DNA of 64,000 nucleotides from Phlebotomus papatasi (Eukaryota > Arthropoda > Insecta > Diptera > Psychodidae), in NCBI RefSeq assembly GCF_024763615.1, contig NW_026604588.1:1-64000 (forward strand). Reading direction: 5' to 3'. Numbering within the stretch: the first letter of the stretch is position 1; each line of letters begins with the position of its first letter. The notes under the pieces were generated by a model. That model was not told the DNA's origin. It saw nothing but the letters and a program-made list of their open reading frames with translations, and made no database searches. Positions 24,301-37,500 of the stretch are shown here, piece by piece. The translations under genes were made by a program, and so were the position numbers.

Positions 24301-25588
24301 GTATGCAAATCTTTAAAGGCGAATATCTCCTAAACTAGAAGAGATAGACCCCCCAAAGTTGGCATCAAAAAAAAATTTTTTTAGGCATATTTTGTATGCA
24401 AATCTTTAAAGGCGAATATCTCCTAAACTAGAAGAGATAGACCCCCCAAAGTTGGCATCAAAAAAAAATTTTTTTAGGCATATTTTGTATGCAAATCTTT
24501 AAAGGCGAATATCTCCTAAACTAGAAGAGATAGACCCCCCAAAGTTGGCATCTAGAAGAAAAAAAATTTTTTTTAGGCATATTTTGTACGCAAATCTTTA
24601 AAGGCGAATATCTCCTAAACTAGAAGAGATAGACCCCCCAAAGTTGGCATCAAAAAAAATTTTTTTTAGGCATATTTTGTATGCAAATCTTTAAAGGCGA
24701 ATATCTCCTAAACTAGAAGAGAATATCTCCTAAACTAGAAGAGATAGACCCCCCAAAGTTGGCATCAAAAAAAATTTTTTTAGGCATATTTTGTATGCAA
24801 ATCTTTAAAGGCAAATATCTCCTAAACTAGAAGAGATAGACCCCCCAAAGTTGGCATCAAAAAGAAATTTTTTTAGGCATATTTTGTATGCAAATCTTTA
24901 AAGGCGAATATCTCCTAAACTAGAAGAGATAGACCCCCCAAAGTTGGCATCAAAAAAAATTTTTTTAGGCATATTTTGTATGCAAATCTTTAAAGGCGAA
25001 TATCTCCTAAACTAGAAGAGATAGACCCCCCAAAGTTGGCATCAAAAAAAATTTTTTTAGGCATATTTTGTATGCAAATCTTTAAAGGCAAATATCTCCT
25101 AAACTAGAAGAGATAGACCCCCCAAAGTTGGCATCAAAAAAAAATTTTTTTAGGCATATTTTGTATGCAAATCTTTAAAGGCGAATATCTCCTAAACTAG
25201 AAGAGATAGACCCCCCAAAGTTGGCATCAAAAAAAAATTTTTTAGGCATATTTTGTATGCAAATCTTTAAAGGCGAATATCTCCTAAACTAGAAGAGATA
25301 GACCCCCCAAAGTTGGCATCAAAAAAAATTTTTTTAGGCATATTTTGTATGTAAATCTTTAAATGCGAATATCTCCTAAACTAGAAGAGATAGACCCCCC
25401 AAAGTTCGCATCAAGAAAAAATTTTTTTAGGCATATTTTGTATGGAAATCTTTAAAGGCGAATATCTCCTAAACTAGAAGAGATAGACCCCCCAAAGTTG
25501 GCATCAAAAAAAAATTTTTTTAGGCATATTTTGTATGCAAATCTTTAAAGGCGAATATCTCCTAAACTAGAAGAGATAGACCCCCCAA
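21362..25588 (+). repeat. Satellite array between SINE copies 2 and 3
   Basis: About 45 monomers, mostly TGCAAAT/AAAGGCG. A third variant appears here: TGTAAATCTTTAAATGCG, usually followed by GTTCGCATCAAG and then a TATGGAAATC monomer (near 22255-22350, 23845-23935 and 25350-25445). The first 0.6 kb matches the right flanks of copies 4 and 10, including a TATATCC variant at 21628 that also occurs at 31322. A short internal duplication lies near 24700-24745. The last 749 bp, starting at the AAAAAGAAATTTT monomer near 24850, recur before copies 8 and 9. Confidence 0.95.
24700..24745 (+). repeat. Monomer with partial internal duplication
   Basis: The segment GAATATCTCCTAAACTAGAA is present twice in succession, adding about 22 bp, with the junction AGAAGAGAATATCTCC near 24717. 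It is a local tandem duplication inside one monomer. Confidence 0.85.
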
Positions 25589-26044
25589 GAGAGATAAGAT
25601 AAGATTTTGCCAGGGGTCAGTTCTCCATTTCGGATATTCCGATGCATCCAGGCCACCAATTGGGCCCCTTATGCTTCCCCACTCCTATTCTATCTTATCC
25701 CCCGATACGGGTAGCCGCTCTATTTCACAGCTCTGTGAGCAGTCAGTGCCGTTACTATGTCACAGCATCCCTTCTCGGTGTGTGTTTGGGATCAGTGACA
25801 GTGAATATTTGTATCGACTGAAGTACCGCTTTCATGTCGAAACTCGTTTTTCTACCAGCCTCTATTGTTTAGGCGGTTCACTTTTTTTGCCAATATGCAC
25901 CATTGACATTACTATTCATTCATTCACTGGACGAATTCAAAGCCGATATGGCATGAGAAATCTTTTTCTGCTGCTGCTCAGCTTTGAACCCCAGACCTCG
26001 CAGTCATAGAGCTACTACTCTATCCACTGACCCACTCGAGGCCC
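25589..26044 (-). mobile_element. tRNA-derived SINE, copy 3 (456 bp)
   Basis: Full-length copy with box B at 25980-25990 and box A at 26024-26034 on the minus strand, flanked by TAGACCCCCCAA at 25577-25588 and 26045-26056. It has C at 25852 like copies 1 and 2, but its left flank belongs to another lineage: GTTCGCATCAAG followed by TATGGAAATC, with the TTCGCA word 184 bp before the SINE, as in copies 5, 8 and 9. The right flank has the GGCATG variant with TATGC, and a second monomer with GGCATAAAA and TTTTTATAGG, like copy 7. The internal base and the flank therefore disagree about its nearest relatives. Confidence 0.88.
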
Positions 26045-29000
26045 TAGACCCCCCAAAGTTGGCATCAAAAAAAAAAAAAATTTTTTTAGGCATGTTTTGT
26101 ATGCAAATCTTTAAAGGCGAATATCTCCTAAACTAGAAGAGATAGACCCCCCAAAGTTGGCATAAAAAAAAATTTTTATAGGCATATTTTGTATGCAAAT
26201 CTTTAAAGGCGAATATCTCCTAAACTAGAAGAGATAGACCCCCCAAAGTTGGCATCAAAAAAAATTTTTATAGGCATATTTTGTATGCAAATCTTTAAAG
26301 GCGAATATCTCCTAAACTAGAAGAGATAGACCCCCCAAAGTTGGCATCAAAAAAAAATTCTTTTAGGCATATTTTGTATGCAAATCTTTAAAGGCGAATA
26401 TCTCCTAAACTAGAAGAGATAGACCCCCCAAAGTTGGCATCAAAAAAAAATTTTTTTAGGCATATTTTGTATGCAAATCTTTAAAGGCGAATATCTCCTA
26501 AACTAGAAGAGATAGACCCCCCAAAGTTGGCATCAAAAAAAAATTTTTTTAGGCATATTTTGTATGCGAATCTTTAAAGGCGAATATCTCCTAAACTAGA
26601 AGAGATAGACCCCCCAAAAGTTGGCATCAAACAACATTTTTTTAGGCATATTTTGTATGTAAATCTTTAAATGCGAATATCTCCTAAACTAGAAGAGATA
26701 GACCCCCCAAAGTTGGCATCAAAAAAAAATTTTTTTAGGCATATTTTGTATGCAAATCTTTAAAGGCGAATATCTCCTAAACTAGAAGAGATAGACTCCC
26801 CAAAGTTGGCATCAAAAAAAAATTTTTTTAGGCATATTTTGTATGCAAATCTTTAAAGGCGAATATCTCCTAAACTAGAAGAGATAGACCCCCCAAAGTT
26901 CGCATCAAAAAAAAATTTTTTTAGGCATATTTTGTATGGAAATCTTTAAAGGCGAATATCTCCTAAACTAGAAGAGATAGACCCCCCAAAGTTCGCATCA
27001 AAAAAAAATTTTTTTAGGCATATTTTGTATGCAAATCTTTAAAGGCGAATATCTCCTAAACTAGAAGAGATAGACCCCCCAAAAGTTGGCATCAAACAAA
27101 ATTTTTTTAGGCATATTTTGTATGTAAATCTTTAAATGCGAATATCTCCTAAACTAGAAGAGATAGACCCCCCAAAGTTCGCATCAAAAAAAAATTTTTT
27201 TAGGCATATTTTGTATGCAAATCTTTAAAGGCGAATATCTCCTAAACTAGAAGAGATAGACCCCCCAAAGATGGCATCAAAAAAAAAATTTTTTTTAGGC
27301 ATATTTTGTATGCAAATCTTTAAAGGCGAATATCTCCTAAACTAGAAGAGATAGACCCCCCAAAGTTGGCATCAAAAAAAAATTTTTTTAGGCATATTTT
27401 GTATGGAAATCTTTAAAGGCGAATATCTCCTAAACTAGAAGAGATAGACCCCCCAAAGTTCGCATCAAAAAAAAAATTTTTTAGGCATATTTTGTATGCA
27501 AATCTTTAAAGGCGAATATCTCCTAAACTAGAAGAGATAGACCCCCCAAAGTTCGCATCAAAAAAAAATTTTTTTAGGCATATTTTGTATGGAAATCTTT
27601 AAAGGCGAATATCTCCTAAACTAGAAGAGATAGACCCCCCAAAGTTCGCATCAAAAAAAAATTTTTATAGGCATATTTTGTATGCAAATCTTTAAAGGCG
27701 AATATCTCCTAAACTAGAAGAGATAGACCCCCCAAAAGTTGGCATCAAAAAAAAATTTTTTAGGCATATTTTGTATGCAAATCTTTAAAGGCGAATATCT
27801 CCTAAACTAGAAGAGATAGACCCCCCCAAAAGTTGGCATCAAACAAAATTTTTTTAGGCATATTTTGTATGTAAATCTTTAAATGCGAATATCTCCTAAA
27901 CTAGAAGAGATAGACCCCCCAAAGTTGGCATCAAAAAAAAATTTTTTTAGGCATATTTTGTATGCAAATCTTTAAAGGCGAATATCTCCTAAACTAGAAG
28001 AGATAGACCCCCCAAAGTTGGCATCAAAAAAAAATTTTTATAGGCATATTTTGTATGCAAATCTTTAAAGGCGAATATCTCCTAAACTAGAAGAGATAGA
28101 CCCCCCAAAGTTGGCATCAAAAAAAAATTTTTTTAGGCATATTTTGTATGCAAATCTTTAAAGGCGAATATCTCCTAAACTAGAAGAGATAGACCCCCCA
28201 AAGTTGGCAACAAAAAAAAATTTTTAAAGGCATATTTTGTATGCAAATCTTTAAAGGCGAATATCTCCTAAACTAGAAGAGATAGACCCCCCAAAGTTGG
28301 CATCAAAAAAAATTTTTTTAGGCATATTTTGTATGTAAATCTTTAAATGCGAATATCTCCTAAACTAGAAGAGATAGACCCCCCAAAGTTCGCATCAAAA
28401 AAAATTTTTTTAGGCATATTTTGTATGGAAATCTTTAAAGGCGAATATCTCCTAAACTAGAAGAGATAGACCCCCCAAAGTTGGCATCAAAAAAAAAATT
28501 TTTTAGGCATATTTTGTATGCAAATCTTTAAAGGCGAATATCTCCTAAACTAGAAGAGATAGACCCCCCAAAGTTGGCATCAAAAAAAAATTTTTTTAGG
28601 CATGTTTTGTATGCAAATCTTTAAAGGCGAATATCTCCTAAACTAGAAGAGATAGACCCCCCAAAGTTGGCATCAAAAAAAATTTTTTTAGGCATATTTT
28701 GTATGCAAATCTTTAAAGGCGAATATCTCCTAAACTAGAAGAGATAGACCCCCCAAAGTTGGCATCAAAAAAAATTTTTTAGGCATATTTTGTATGCAAA
28801 TCTTTAAAGGCGAATATCTCCTAAACTAGAAGAGATAGACCCCCCAAAGTTGGCATCAAAAAAAATTTTTTTTAGGCATATTTTGTATGCAAATCTTTAA
28901 AGGCGAATATCTCCTAAACTAGAAGAGATAGACCCCCCAAAGTTGGCATCAAAAAAAATTTTTTTAGGCATATTTTGTATGCAAATCTTTAAAGGCGAAT

Positions 29001-30600
29001 ATCTCCTAAACTAGAAGAGATAGACCCCCCAAAGTTGGCATCAAAAAAAAATTTTTATAGGCATATTTTGTATGCAAATCTTTAAAGGCGAATATCTCCT
29101 AAACTAGAAGAGATAGACCCCCCAAAGTTGGCATCAAAAAAAATTTTTTTTAGGCATATTTTGTATGCAAATCTTTAAAGGCGAATATCTCCTAAACTAG
29201 AAGAGATAGACCCCCCAAAGTTGGCATCAAAAAAAATTTTTTTTAGGCATATTTTGTATGCAAATCTTTAAAGGCGAATATCTCCTAAACTAGAAGAGAT
29301 AGACCCCCCAAAGTTGGCATCAAAAAAAATTTTTTTTAGGCATATTTTGTATGCAAATCTTTAAAGGCGAATATCTCCTAAACTAGAAGAGATAGACCCC
29401 CCAAAGTTGGCATCAAAAAAAAATTTTTTATAGGCATATTTTGTATGCAAATCTTTAAAGGCGAATATCTCCTAAACTAGAAGAGATAGACCCCCCAAAG
29501 TTGGCATCAAAAAAAATTTTTTTAGGCATATTTTGTATGCAAATCTTTAAAGGCGAATATCTCCTAAACTAGAAGAGATAGACCCCCCAAAGTTGGCATC
29601 AAAAAAAATTTTTATAGGCATATTTTGTATGCAAATCTTTAAAGGCGAATATCTCCTAAACTAGAAGAGATAGACCCCCCAAAGTTGGCATCAAAAAAAA
29701 ATGTTTATAGGCATATTTTGTATGCAAATCTTTAAAGGCGAATATCTCCTAAACTAGAAGAGATAGACCCCCCAAAGTTGGCATCAAAAAAAATTTTTTT
29801 TAGGCATATTTTGTATGCAAATCTTTAAAGGCGAATATCTCCTAAACTAGAAGAGATAGACCCCCCAAAGTTGGCATCAAAAAATATTTTTTTAGGCATA
29901 TTTTGTATGCAAATCTTTAAAGGCGAATATCTCCTAAACTAGAAGAGACCCCCCAAAGTTGGCATCAAAAAAAAATGTTTATAGGCATATTTTGTATGCA
30001 AATCTTTAAAGGCGAATATCTCCTAAACTAGAAGAGATAGAAAAGTTGGCATCAAAAAAAATTTTTTTTAGGCATATTTTGTATGCAAATCTTTAAAGGC
30101 GAATATCTCCTAAACTAGAAGAGATAGACCCCCCAAAGTTGGCATCAAAAAAAATTTTTTTTAGGCATATTTTGTATGCAAATCTTTAAAGGCGAATATC
30201 TCCTAAACTAGAAGAGATAGACCCCCCAAAGTTGGCATCAAAAAAAATTTTTTTTAGGCATATTTTGTATGCAAATCTTTAAAGGCGAATATCTCCTAAA
30301 CTAGAAGAGATAGACCCCCCAAAGTTGGCATCAAAAAAAAATTTTTATAGGCATATTTTGTATGCAAATCTTTAAAGGCGAATATCTCCTAAACTAGAAG
30401 AGATAGACCCCCCAAAGTTTACATCAAAAAAAAATTTTTATAGGCATATTTTGTATGCAAATCTTTAAAGGCGAATATCTCCTAAACTAGAAGAGATAGA
30501 CCCCCCAAAGTTGGCATCAAAAAAAATTTTTTTAGGCATATTTTGTATGCAAATCTTTAAAGGCGAATATCTCCTAAACTAGAAGAGATAGACCCCCCAA
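26045..30600 (+). repeat. Satellite array between SINE copies 3 and 4
   Basis: About 49 monomers. The region from 26.5 to 28.5 kb is rich in variants: TATGGAAATC, GTTCGCATC, AAAAGTTGG with one extra A, and TGTAAATCTTTAAATGCG. Rare point variants include GACTCCCC near 26793 and GGCAACAAAA near 28207. Two small deletions occur near the right end: GAGACCCCCC near 29945 (six bases missing) and GATAGAAAAG near 30037 (the C-run missing). The last 1 kb carries the TGTTTATAGG and AGTTTACATC markers shared with copies 1, 2 and 10. Confidence 0.95.
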
Positions 30601-31056
30601 GAGAGATAAGATAAGATTTTGCCAGGGGTCAGTTCTCCATTTCGGATATTCCGATGCATCCAGGCCACCAATTGGGCCCCTTATGCTTCCCCACTCCTAT
30701 TCTATCTTATCCCCCGATACGGGTAGCCGCTCTATTTCACAGCTCTGTGAGCAGTCAGTGCCGTTACTATGTCACAGCATCCCTTCTCGGTGTGTGTTTG
30801 GGATCAGTGACAGTGAATATTTGTATCGACTGAAGTACCGCTTTCATGTCGAAACTCGTTTTTGTACCAGCCTCTATTGTTTAGGCGGTTCACTTTTTTT
30901 GCCAATATGCACCATTGACATTACTATTCATTCATTCACTGGACGAATTCAAAGCCGATATGGCATGAGAAATCTTTTTCTGCTGCTGCTCAGCTTTGAA
31001 CCCCAGACCTCGCAGTCATAGAGCTACTACTCTATCCACTGACCCACTCGAGGCCC
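30601..31056 (-). mobile_element. tRNA-derived SINE, copy 4 (456 bp)
   Basis: Full-length copy with box B at 30992-31002 and box A at 31036-31046 on the minus strand, flanked by TAGACCCCCCAA at 30589-30600 and 31057-31068. This is the first copy from the left with G at the variable site (30864); all copies to the right also have G. Its left flank (AGTTTACATC 184 bp away) and its right flank (GTATAC and a second long A-run monomer) match copies 1 and 2. Confidence 0.88.
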
Positions 31057-34000
31057 TAGACCCCCCAAAGTTGGCATCAAAAAAAAAAAAAATTTTTTTA
31101 GGCATGTTTTGTATACAAATCTTTAAAGGCGAATATCTCCTAAACTAGAAGAGATAGACCCCCCAAAGTTGGCATAAAAAAAAAAAAAATTTTTTTAGGC
31201 ATATTTTGTATGCAAATCTTTAAAGGCGAATATCTCCTAAACTAGAAGAGATAGACCCCCCAAAGTTGGCATCAAAAAAAAATTTTTAGGCATATTTTGT
31301 ATGCAAATCTTTAAAGGCGAATATATCCTAAACTAGAAGAGATAGACCCCCCAAAGTTGGCATCAAAAAAAATTTTTTTAGGCATATTTTGTATGCAAAT
31401 CTTTAAAGGCGAATATCTCCTAAACTAGAAGAGATAGACCCCCCAAAGTTGGCATCAAAAAAAAATTTTTATAGGCATATTTTGTATGCAAATCTTTAAA
31501 GGCGAATATCTCCTAAACTAGAAGAGATAGACCCCCCAAAGTTGGCATCAAAAAAAAATTTTTTTAGGCATATTTTGTATGGAAATCTTTAAAGGCGAAT
31601 ATCTCCTAAACTAGAAGAGATAGACCCCCCAAAGTTGGCATCAAAAAAAATTTTTTTAGGCATATTTTGTATGCAAATCTTTAAAGGCGAATATCTCCTA
31701 AACTAGAAGAGATAGACCCCCCAAAGTTGGCATCAAAAAAAATTTTTTTAGGCATATTTTGTATGCAAATCTTTAAAGGCGAATATCTCCTAAACTAGAA
31801 GAGATAGACCCCCCAAAGTTGGCATCAAAAAAAAATTTTTTTAGGCATATTTTGTATGCAAATCTTTAAATGCGAATATCTCCTAAACTAGAAGAGATAG
31901 ACCCCCCAAAGTTGGCATCAAAAAAAATTTTTTAGGCATATTTTGTATGTAAATCTTTAAATGCGAATATCTCCTAAACTAGAAGAGATAGACCCCCCAA
32001 AGTTCGCATCAAAAAAAAATTTTTTTAGGCATATTTTGTATGGAAATCTTTAAAGGCGAATATCTCCTAAACTAGAAGAGATAGACCCCCCAAAGTTGGC
32101 ATCAAAAAAAAAATTTTTTAGGCATATTTTGTATGCAAATCTTTAAAGGCGAATATCTCCTAAACTAGAAGAGATAGACCCCCCAAAGTTGGCATCAAAA
32201 AAATTTTTTTAGGCATATTTTGTATGCAAATCTTTAAAGGCGAATATCTCCTAAACTAGAAGAGATAGACCCCCCAAAGTTGGCATCAAAAAAAAATTTT
32301 TTTAGGCATATTTTGTATGCAAATCTTTAAAGGCGAATATCTCCTAAACTAGAAGAGATAGACCCCCCAAAGTTGGCATCAAAAAAAAATTTTTTTAGGC
32401 ATATTTTGTATGCAAATCTTTAAAGGCGAATATCTCCTAAACTAGAAGAGATAGACCCCCCAAAGTTTGCATCAAAAAAAAATCTAGAAGAAAAAAAGTT
32501 GGCATTTTTTTAGGCATATTTTGTATGCAAATCTTTAAAGGCGAATATCTCCTAAACTAGAAGAGATAGACCCCCCAAAGTTGGCATCAAAAAAAATTTT
32601 TTTTAGGCATATTTTGTATGCAAATCTTTAAAGGCGAATATCTCCTAAACTAGAAGAGATAGACCCCCCAAAGTTGGCATCAAAAAAAAATTTTTATAGG
32701 CATATTTTGTATGCAAATCTTTAAGGGCGAATATCTCCTAAACTAGAAGAGATAGACCCCCCAAAGTTGGCATCAAAAAAAATTTTTTTTTAGGCATATT
32801 TTGTACGCAAATCTTTAAAGGCGAATATCTCCTAAACTAGAAGAGATAGACCCCCCAAAGTTGGCATCAAAAAAAAAATTTTATAGGCATCTTTTGTATG
32901 CAAATCTTTAAAGGCGAATATCTCCTAAACTAGAAGAGATAGACCCCCCAAAGTTGGCATCAAAAAAAAATTTTTATAGGCATATTTTGTATGCAAATCT
33001 TTAAAGGCGAATATCTCCTAAACTAGAAGAGATAGACCCCCCAAAGTTGGCATCAAAAAAAAATTTTTATAGGCATATTTTGTATGCAAATCTTTAAGGG
33101 CGAATATCTCCTAAACTAGAAGAGATAGACCCCCCAAAGTTGGCATCAAAAAAAAATTTTTATAGGCATATTTTGTATGCAAATCTTTAAGGGCGAATAT
33201 CTCCTAAACTAGAAGAGATAGACCCCCCAAAGTTGGCATCAAAAAAAAACTTTTTATAGGCATATTTTGTATGCAAATCTTTAAGGGCGAATATCTCCTA
33301 AACTAGAAGAGATAGACCCCCCAAAGTTGGCATCAAAAAAAATTTTTTTTAGGCATATTTTGTATGCAAATCTTTAAAGGCGAATATCTCCTAAACTAGA
33401 AGAGATAGACCCCCCAAAGTTGGCATCAAAAAAAAAATTTTATAGGCATCTCTTGTATGCAAATCTTTAAAGGCGAATATCTCCTAAACTAGAAGAGATA
33501 GACCCCCCAAAGTTGGCATCAAAAAAAAATTTTTATAGGCATATTTTGTATGCAAATCTTTAAAGGCGAATATCTCCTAAACTAGAAGAGATAGACCCCC
33601 CAAAGTTGGCATCAAAAAAAATTTTTTTTAGGCATATTTTGTATGCAAATCTTTAAAGGCGAATATCTCCTAAACTAGAAGAGATAGACCCCCCAAAGTT
33701 GGCATCAAAAAAAAAATTTTTTAGGCATATTTTGTATGCAAATCTTTAAAGGCGAATATCTCCTAAACTAGAAGAGATAGACCCCCCAAAGTTGGCATCA
33801 AAAAAAAAATTTTATAGGCATCTTTTGTATGCAAATCTTTAAAGGCGAATATCTCCTAAACTAGAAGAGATAGACCCCCCAAAGTTGGCATCAAAAAAAA
33901 ATTTTTATAGGCATATTTTGTATGCAAATCTTTAAAGGCGAATATCTCCTAAACTAGAAGAGATAGACCCCCCAAAGTTGGCGTCAAAAAAAATTTTTTT

Positions 34001-34500
34001 TAGGCATATTTTGTATGCAAATCTTTAAAGGCGAATATCTCCTAAACTAGAAGAGATAGACCCCCCAAAGTTGGCACCAAAAAAAAATTTTTTTAGGCAT
34101 ATTTTGTATGCAAATCTTTAAAGGCGAATATCTCCTAAACTAGAAGAGATAGACCCCCCAAAGTTGGCATCAAAAAAAAATTTTTATAGGCATATTTTGT
34201 ATGCAAATATTTAAAGGCGAATATCTCCTAAACTAGAAGAGATAGACCCCCAAAGATGGCATCAAAAAAAATTTTTTTTAGGCATATTTTGTATGCAAAT
34301 CTTTAAAGGCGAATATCTCCTAAACTAGAAGAGATAGACCCCCCAAAGTTGGCATCAAAAAAAAGTTGGCATTTTTTTAGGCATATTTTGTATGCAAATC
34401 TTTAAAGGCGAATATCTCCTAAACTAGAAGAGATATACCCCCCAAAGTTGGCATCAAAAAAAAATGTTTATAGGCATATTTTGTATGCAAATCTTTAAAG
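31057..34500 (+). repeat. Segmental duplication, left copy (partner 60424-64000)
   Basis: A chain of rare variants occurs in the same order here and after SINE copy 10: TATGGAAATC (31581 and 60951), GTTTGCATC (about 32465 and 61903), GGCATCTCTTG (33445 and 62858), TTGGCGTC (about 33980 and 63392), GGCACC (about 34073 and 63485), a TATTTAAAGG monomer (about 34208 and 63621) and GACCCCCAAAGATGG (about 34246 and 63659). The offset is 29367 at the SINE and 29413 at the CTCTTG marker, so small indels separate the copies. The right copy continues to the window edge. Confidence 0.85.
32470..32512 (+). repeat. Small scrambled joint in the satellite
   Basis: After GTTTGCATC and an A-run the sequence reads AATCTAGAAG, another A-run, then AAGTTGGCATTTTTTT, so the A/T tract is interrupted by pieces of the CTAGAAG and AGTTGGCAT words. 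The homologous place after SINE copy 10 (near 61905) has an ordinary A/T tract, so the scramble is specific to this copy. Confidence 0.8.
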
Positions 34501-37500
34501 GCGAATATCTCCTAAACTAGAAGAGATAGACCCCCCAAAGTTGGCATCAAAAAAATTTTTTTTAGGCATATTTTGTATGCAAATCTTTAAAGGCGAATAT
34601 CTCCTAAACTAGAAGAGATAGACCCCCCAAAGTTGGCATCAAAAAAAATTTTTTTTAGGCATATTTTGTATGCAAATCTTTAAAGGCGAATATCTCCTAA
34701 ACTAGAAGAGATAGACCCCCCAAAGTTGGCATCAAAAAAAAATTTTTATAGGCATATTTTGTATGCAAATCTTTAAAGGCGAATATCTCCTAAACTAGAA
34801 GAGATAGACCCCCCAAAGTTGGCATCAAAAAAAATTTTTTTTAGGCATATTTTGTATGCAAATCTTTAAAGGCGAATATCTCCTAAACTAGAAGAGATAG
34901 ACCCCCCAAAGTTGGCATCAAAAAAAAATTTTTATAGGCATATTTTGTATGCAAATCTTTAAAGGCGAATATCTCCTAAACTAGAAGAGATAGACCCCCC
35001 AAAAGTTGGCATCAAAAAAAAATTTTTTTAGGCATATTTTGTATGAAAATCTTTAAAGGCGAATATCTCCTAAACTAGAAGAGATAGACCCCCCAAAGTT
35101 GGCATCAAAAAAAATTTTTTTAGGCATATTTTGTATGCAAATCTTTAAAGGCGAATATCTCCTAAACTAGAAGAGATAGACACCCCAAAGTTGGCATCAA
35201 AAAAAAATTTTTTTTAGGCATATTTTGTATGCAAATCTTTAAAGGCGAATATCTCCTAAACTAGAAGAGATAGACCCCCCAAAGATGGCATCAAAAAAAA
35301 ATTTTTTTTAGGCATATTTTGTATGCAAATCTTTAAAGGCGAATATCTCCTAAACTAGAAGAGATAGACCCCCCAAAGTTGGCATCAAAAAAAAATTTTT
35401 TTAGGCATATTTTGTATGCGAATCTTTAAAGGCGAATATCTCCTAAACTAGAAGAGATAGACCCCCCAAAAGTTGGCATCAAAAAAAATTTTTTTTAGGC
35501 ATATTTTGTATGCAAATCTTTAAAGGCGAATATCTCCTAAACTAGAAGAGATAGACCCCCCAAAGTTGGCATCAAAAAAAAATTTTTATAGGCATATTTT
35601 GTATGCAAATCTTTAAAGGCGAATATCTCCTAAACTAGAAGAGATAGACCCCCCAAAGTTGGCATCAAAAAAAAATTTTTTTAGGCATATTTTGTATGAA
35701 AATCTTTAAAGGCGAATATCTCCTAAACTAGAAGAGATAGACCCCCCAAAGTTGGCATCAAAAAAAATTTTTTTAGGCATATTTTGTATGCAAATCTTTA
35801 AAGGCGAATATCTCCTAAACTAGAAGAGATAGACCCCCCAAAGTTGGCATCAAAAAAAAATTTTTTTTAGGCATATTTTGTATGCAAATCTTTAAAGGCG
35901 AATATCTCCTAAACTAGAAGAGAGAGACCCCCCAAAGTTGGCATCAAAAAAAAATTTTTTTAGGCATATTTTGTATGCAAATCTTTAAAGGCGAATATCT
36001 CCTAAACTAGAAGAGATAGACCCCCCAAAGTTGGCATCAAAAAAAAATTTTTTTAGGCATATTTTGTATGCAAATCTTTAAAGGCGAATATCTCCTAAAC
36101 TAGAAGAGATAGACCCCCCAAAGTTGGCATCAAAAAAAATTTTTTTTAGGCATATTTTGTACGCAAATCTTTAAAGGCGAATATCTCCTAAACTAGAAGA
36201 GATAGACCCCCCAAAGTTGGCATCAAAAAAAATTTTTTTTAGGCATATTTTGTATGCAAATCTTTAAAGGCGAATATCTCCTAAACTAGAAGAGATAGAC
36301 CCCCCAAAGTTGGCATCAAAAAAAAATTTTTATAGGCATATTTTGTATGCAAATCTTTAAAGGCGAATATCTCCTAAACTAGAAGAGATAGACCCCCCAA
36401 AGTTGGCATCAAAAAGAAATTTTTTTAGGCATATTTTGTATGCAAATCTTTAAAGGCGAATATCTCCTAAACTAGAAGAGATAGACCCCCCAAAGTTGGC
36501 ATCAAAAAAAATTTTTTTTAGGCATATTTTGTATGCAAATCTTTAAAGGCGAATATCTCCTAAACTAGAAGAGATAGACCCCCCAAAGTTGGCATCAAAA
36601 AAAAATTTTTATAGGCATATTTTGTATGCAAATCTTTAAAGGCGAATATCTCCTAAACTAGAAGAGATAGACCCCCCAAAGTTGGCATCAAAAAGAAATT
36701 TTTTTAGGCATATTTTGTATGCAAATCTTTAAAGGCGAATATCTCCTAAACTAGAAGAGATAGACCCCCCAAAGTTGGCATCAAAAAAAATTTTTTTAGG
36801 CATATTTTGTATGCAAATCTTTAAAGGCGAATATCTCCTAAACTAGAAGAGATAGACCCCCCAAAGTTGGCATCAAAAAAAATTTTTTTAGGCATATTTT
36901 GTATGCAAATCTTTAAAGGCGAATATCTCCTAAACTAGAAGAGATAGACCCCCCAAAGTTGGCATCAAAAAAAAAATTTTTTTAGGCATATTTTGTATGC
37001 AAATCTTTAAAGGCGAATATCTCCTAAACTAGAAGAGATAGACCCCCCAAAGTTGGCATCAAAAAAAATTTTTTTAGGCATATTTTGTATGTAAATCTTT
37101 AAATCTTTAAAGGCGAATATCTCCTAAACTAGAAGAGATAGACCCCCCAAAGTTGGCATCAAAAAAAATCTTTTTTTTTAGGCATATTTTGTATGCAAAT
37201 CTTTAAAGGCGAATATCTCCTAAACTAGAAGAGATAGACCCCCCAAAGTTGGCATCAAAAAAAATTTTTTTAGGCATATTTTGTATGCAAATCTTTAAAG
37301 GCGAATATCTCCTAAACTAGAAGAGATAGACCCCCCAAAGTTGGCATCAAAAAAAAATTTTTTTTAGGCATATTTTGTATGCAAATCTTTAAAGGCGAAT
37401 ATCTCCTAAACTAGAAGAGATAGACCCCCCAAAGTTGGCATCAAAAAAAAAAAATTTTTTTTTTAGGCATATTTTGTATGCAAATCTTTAAATCTTTAAA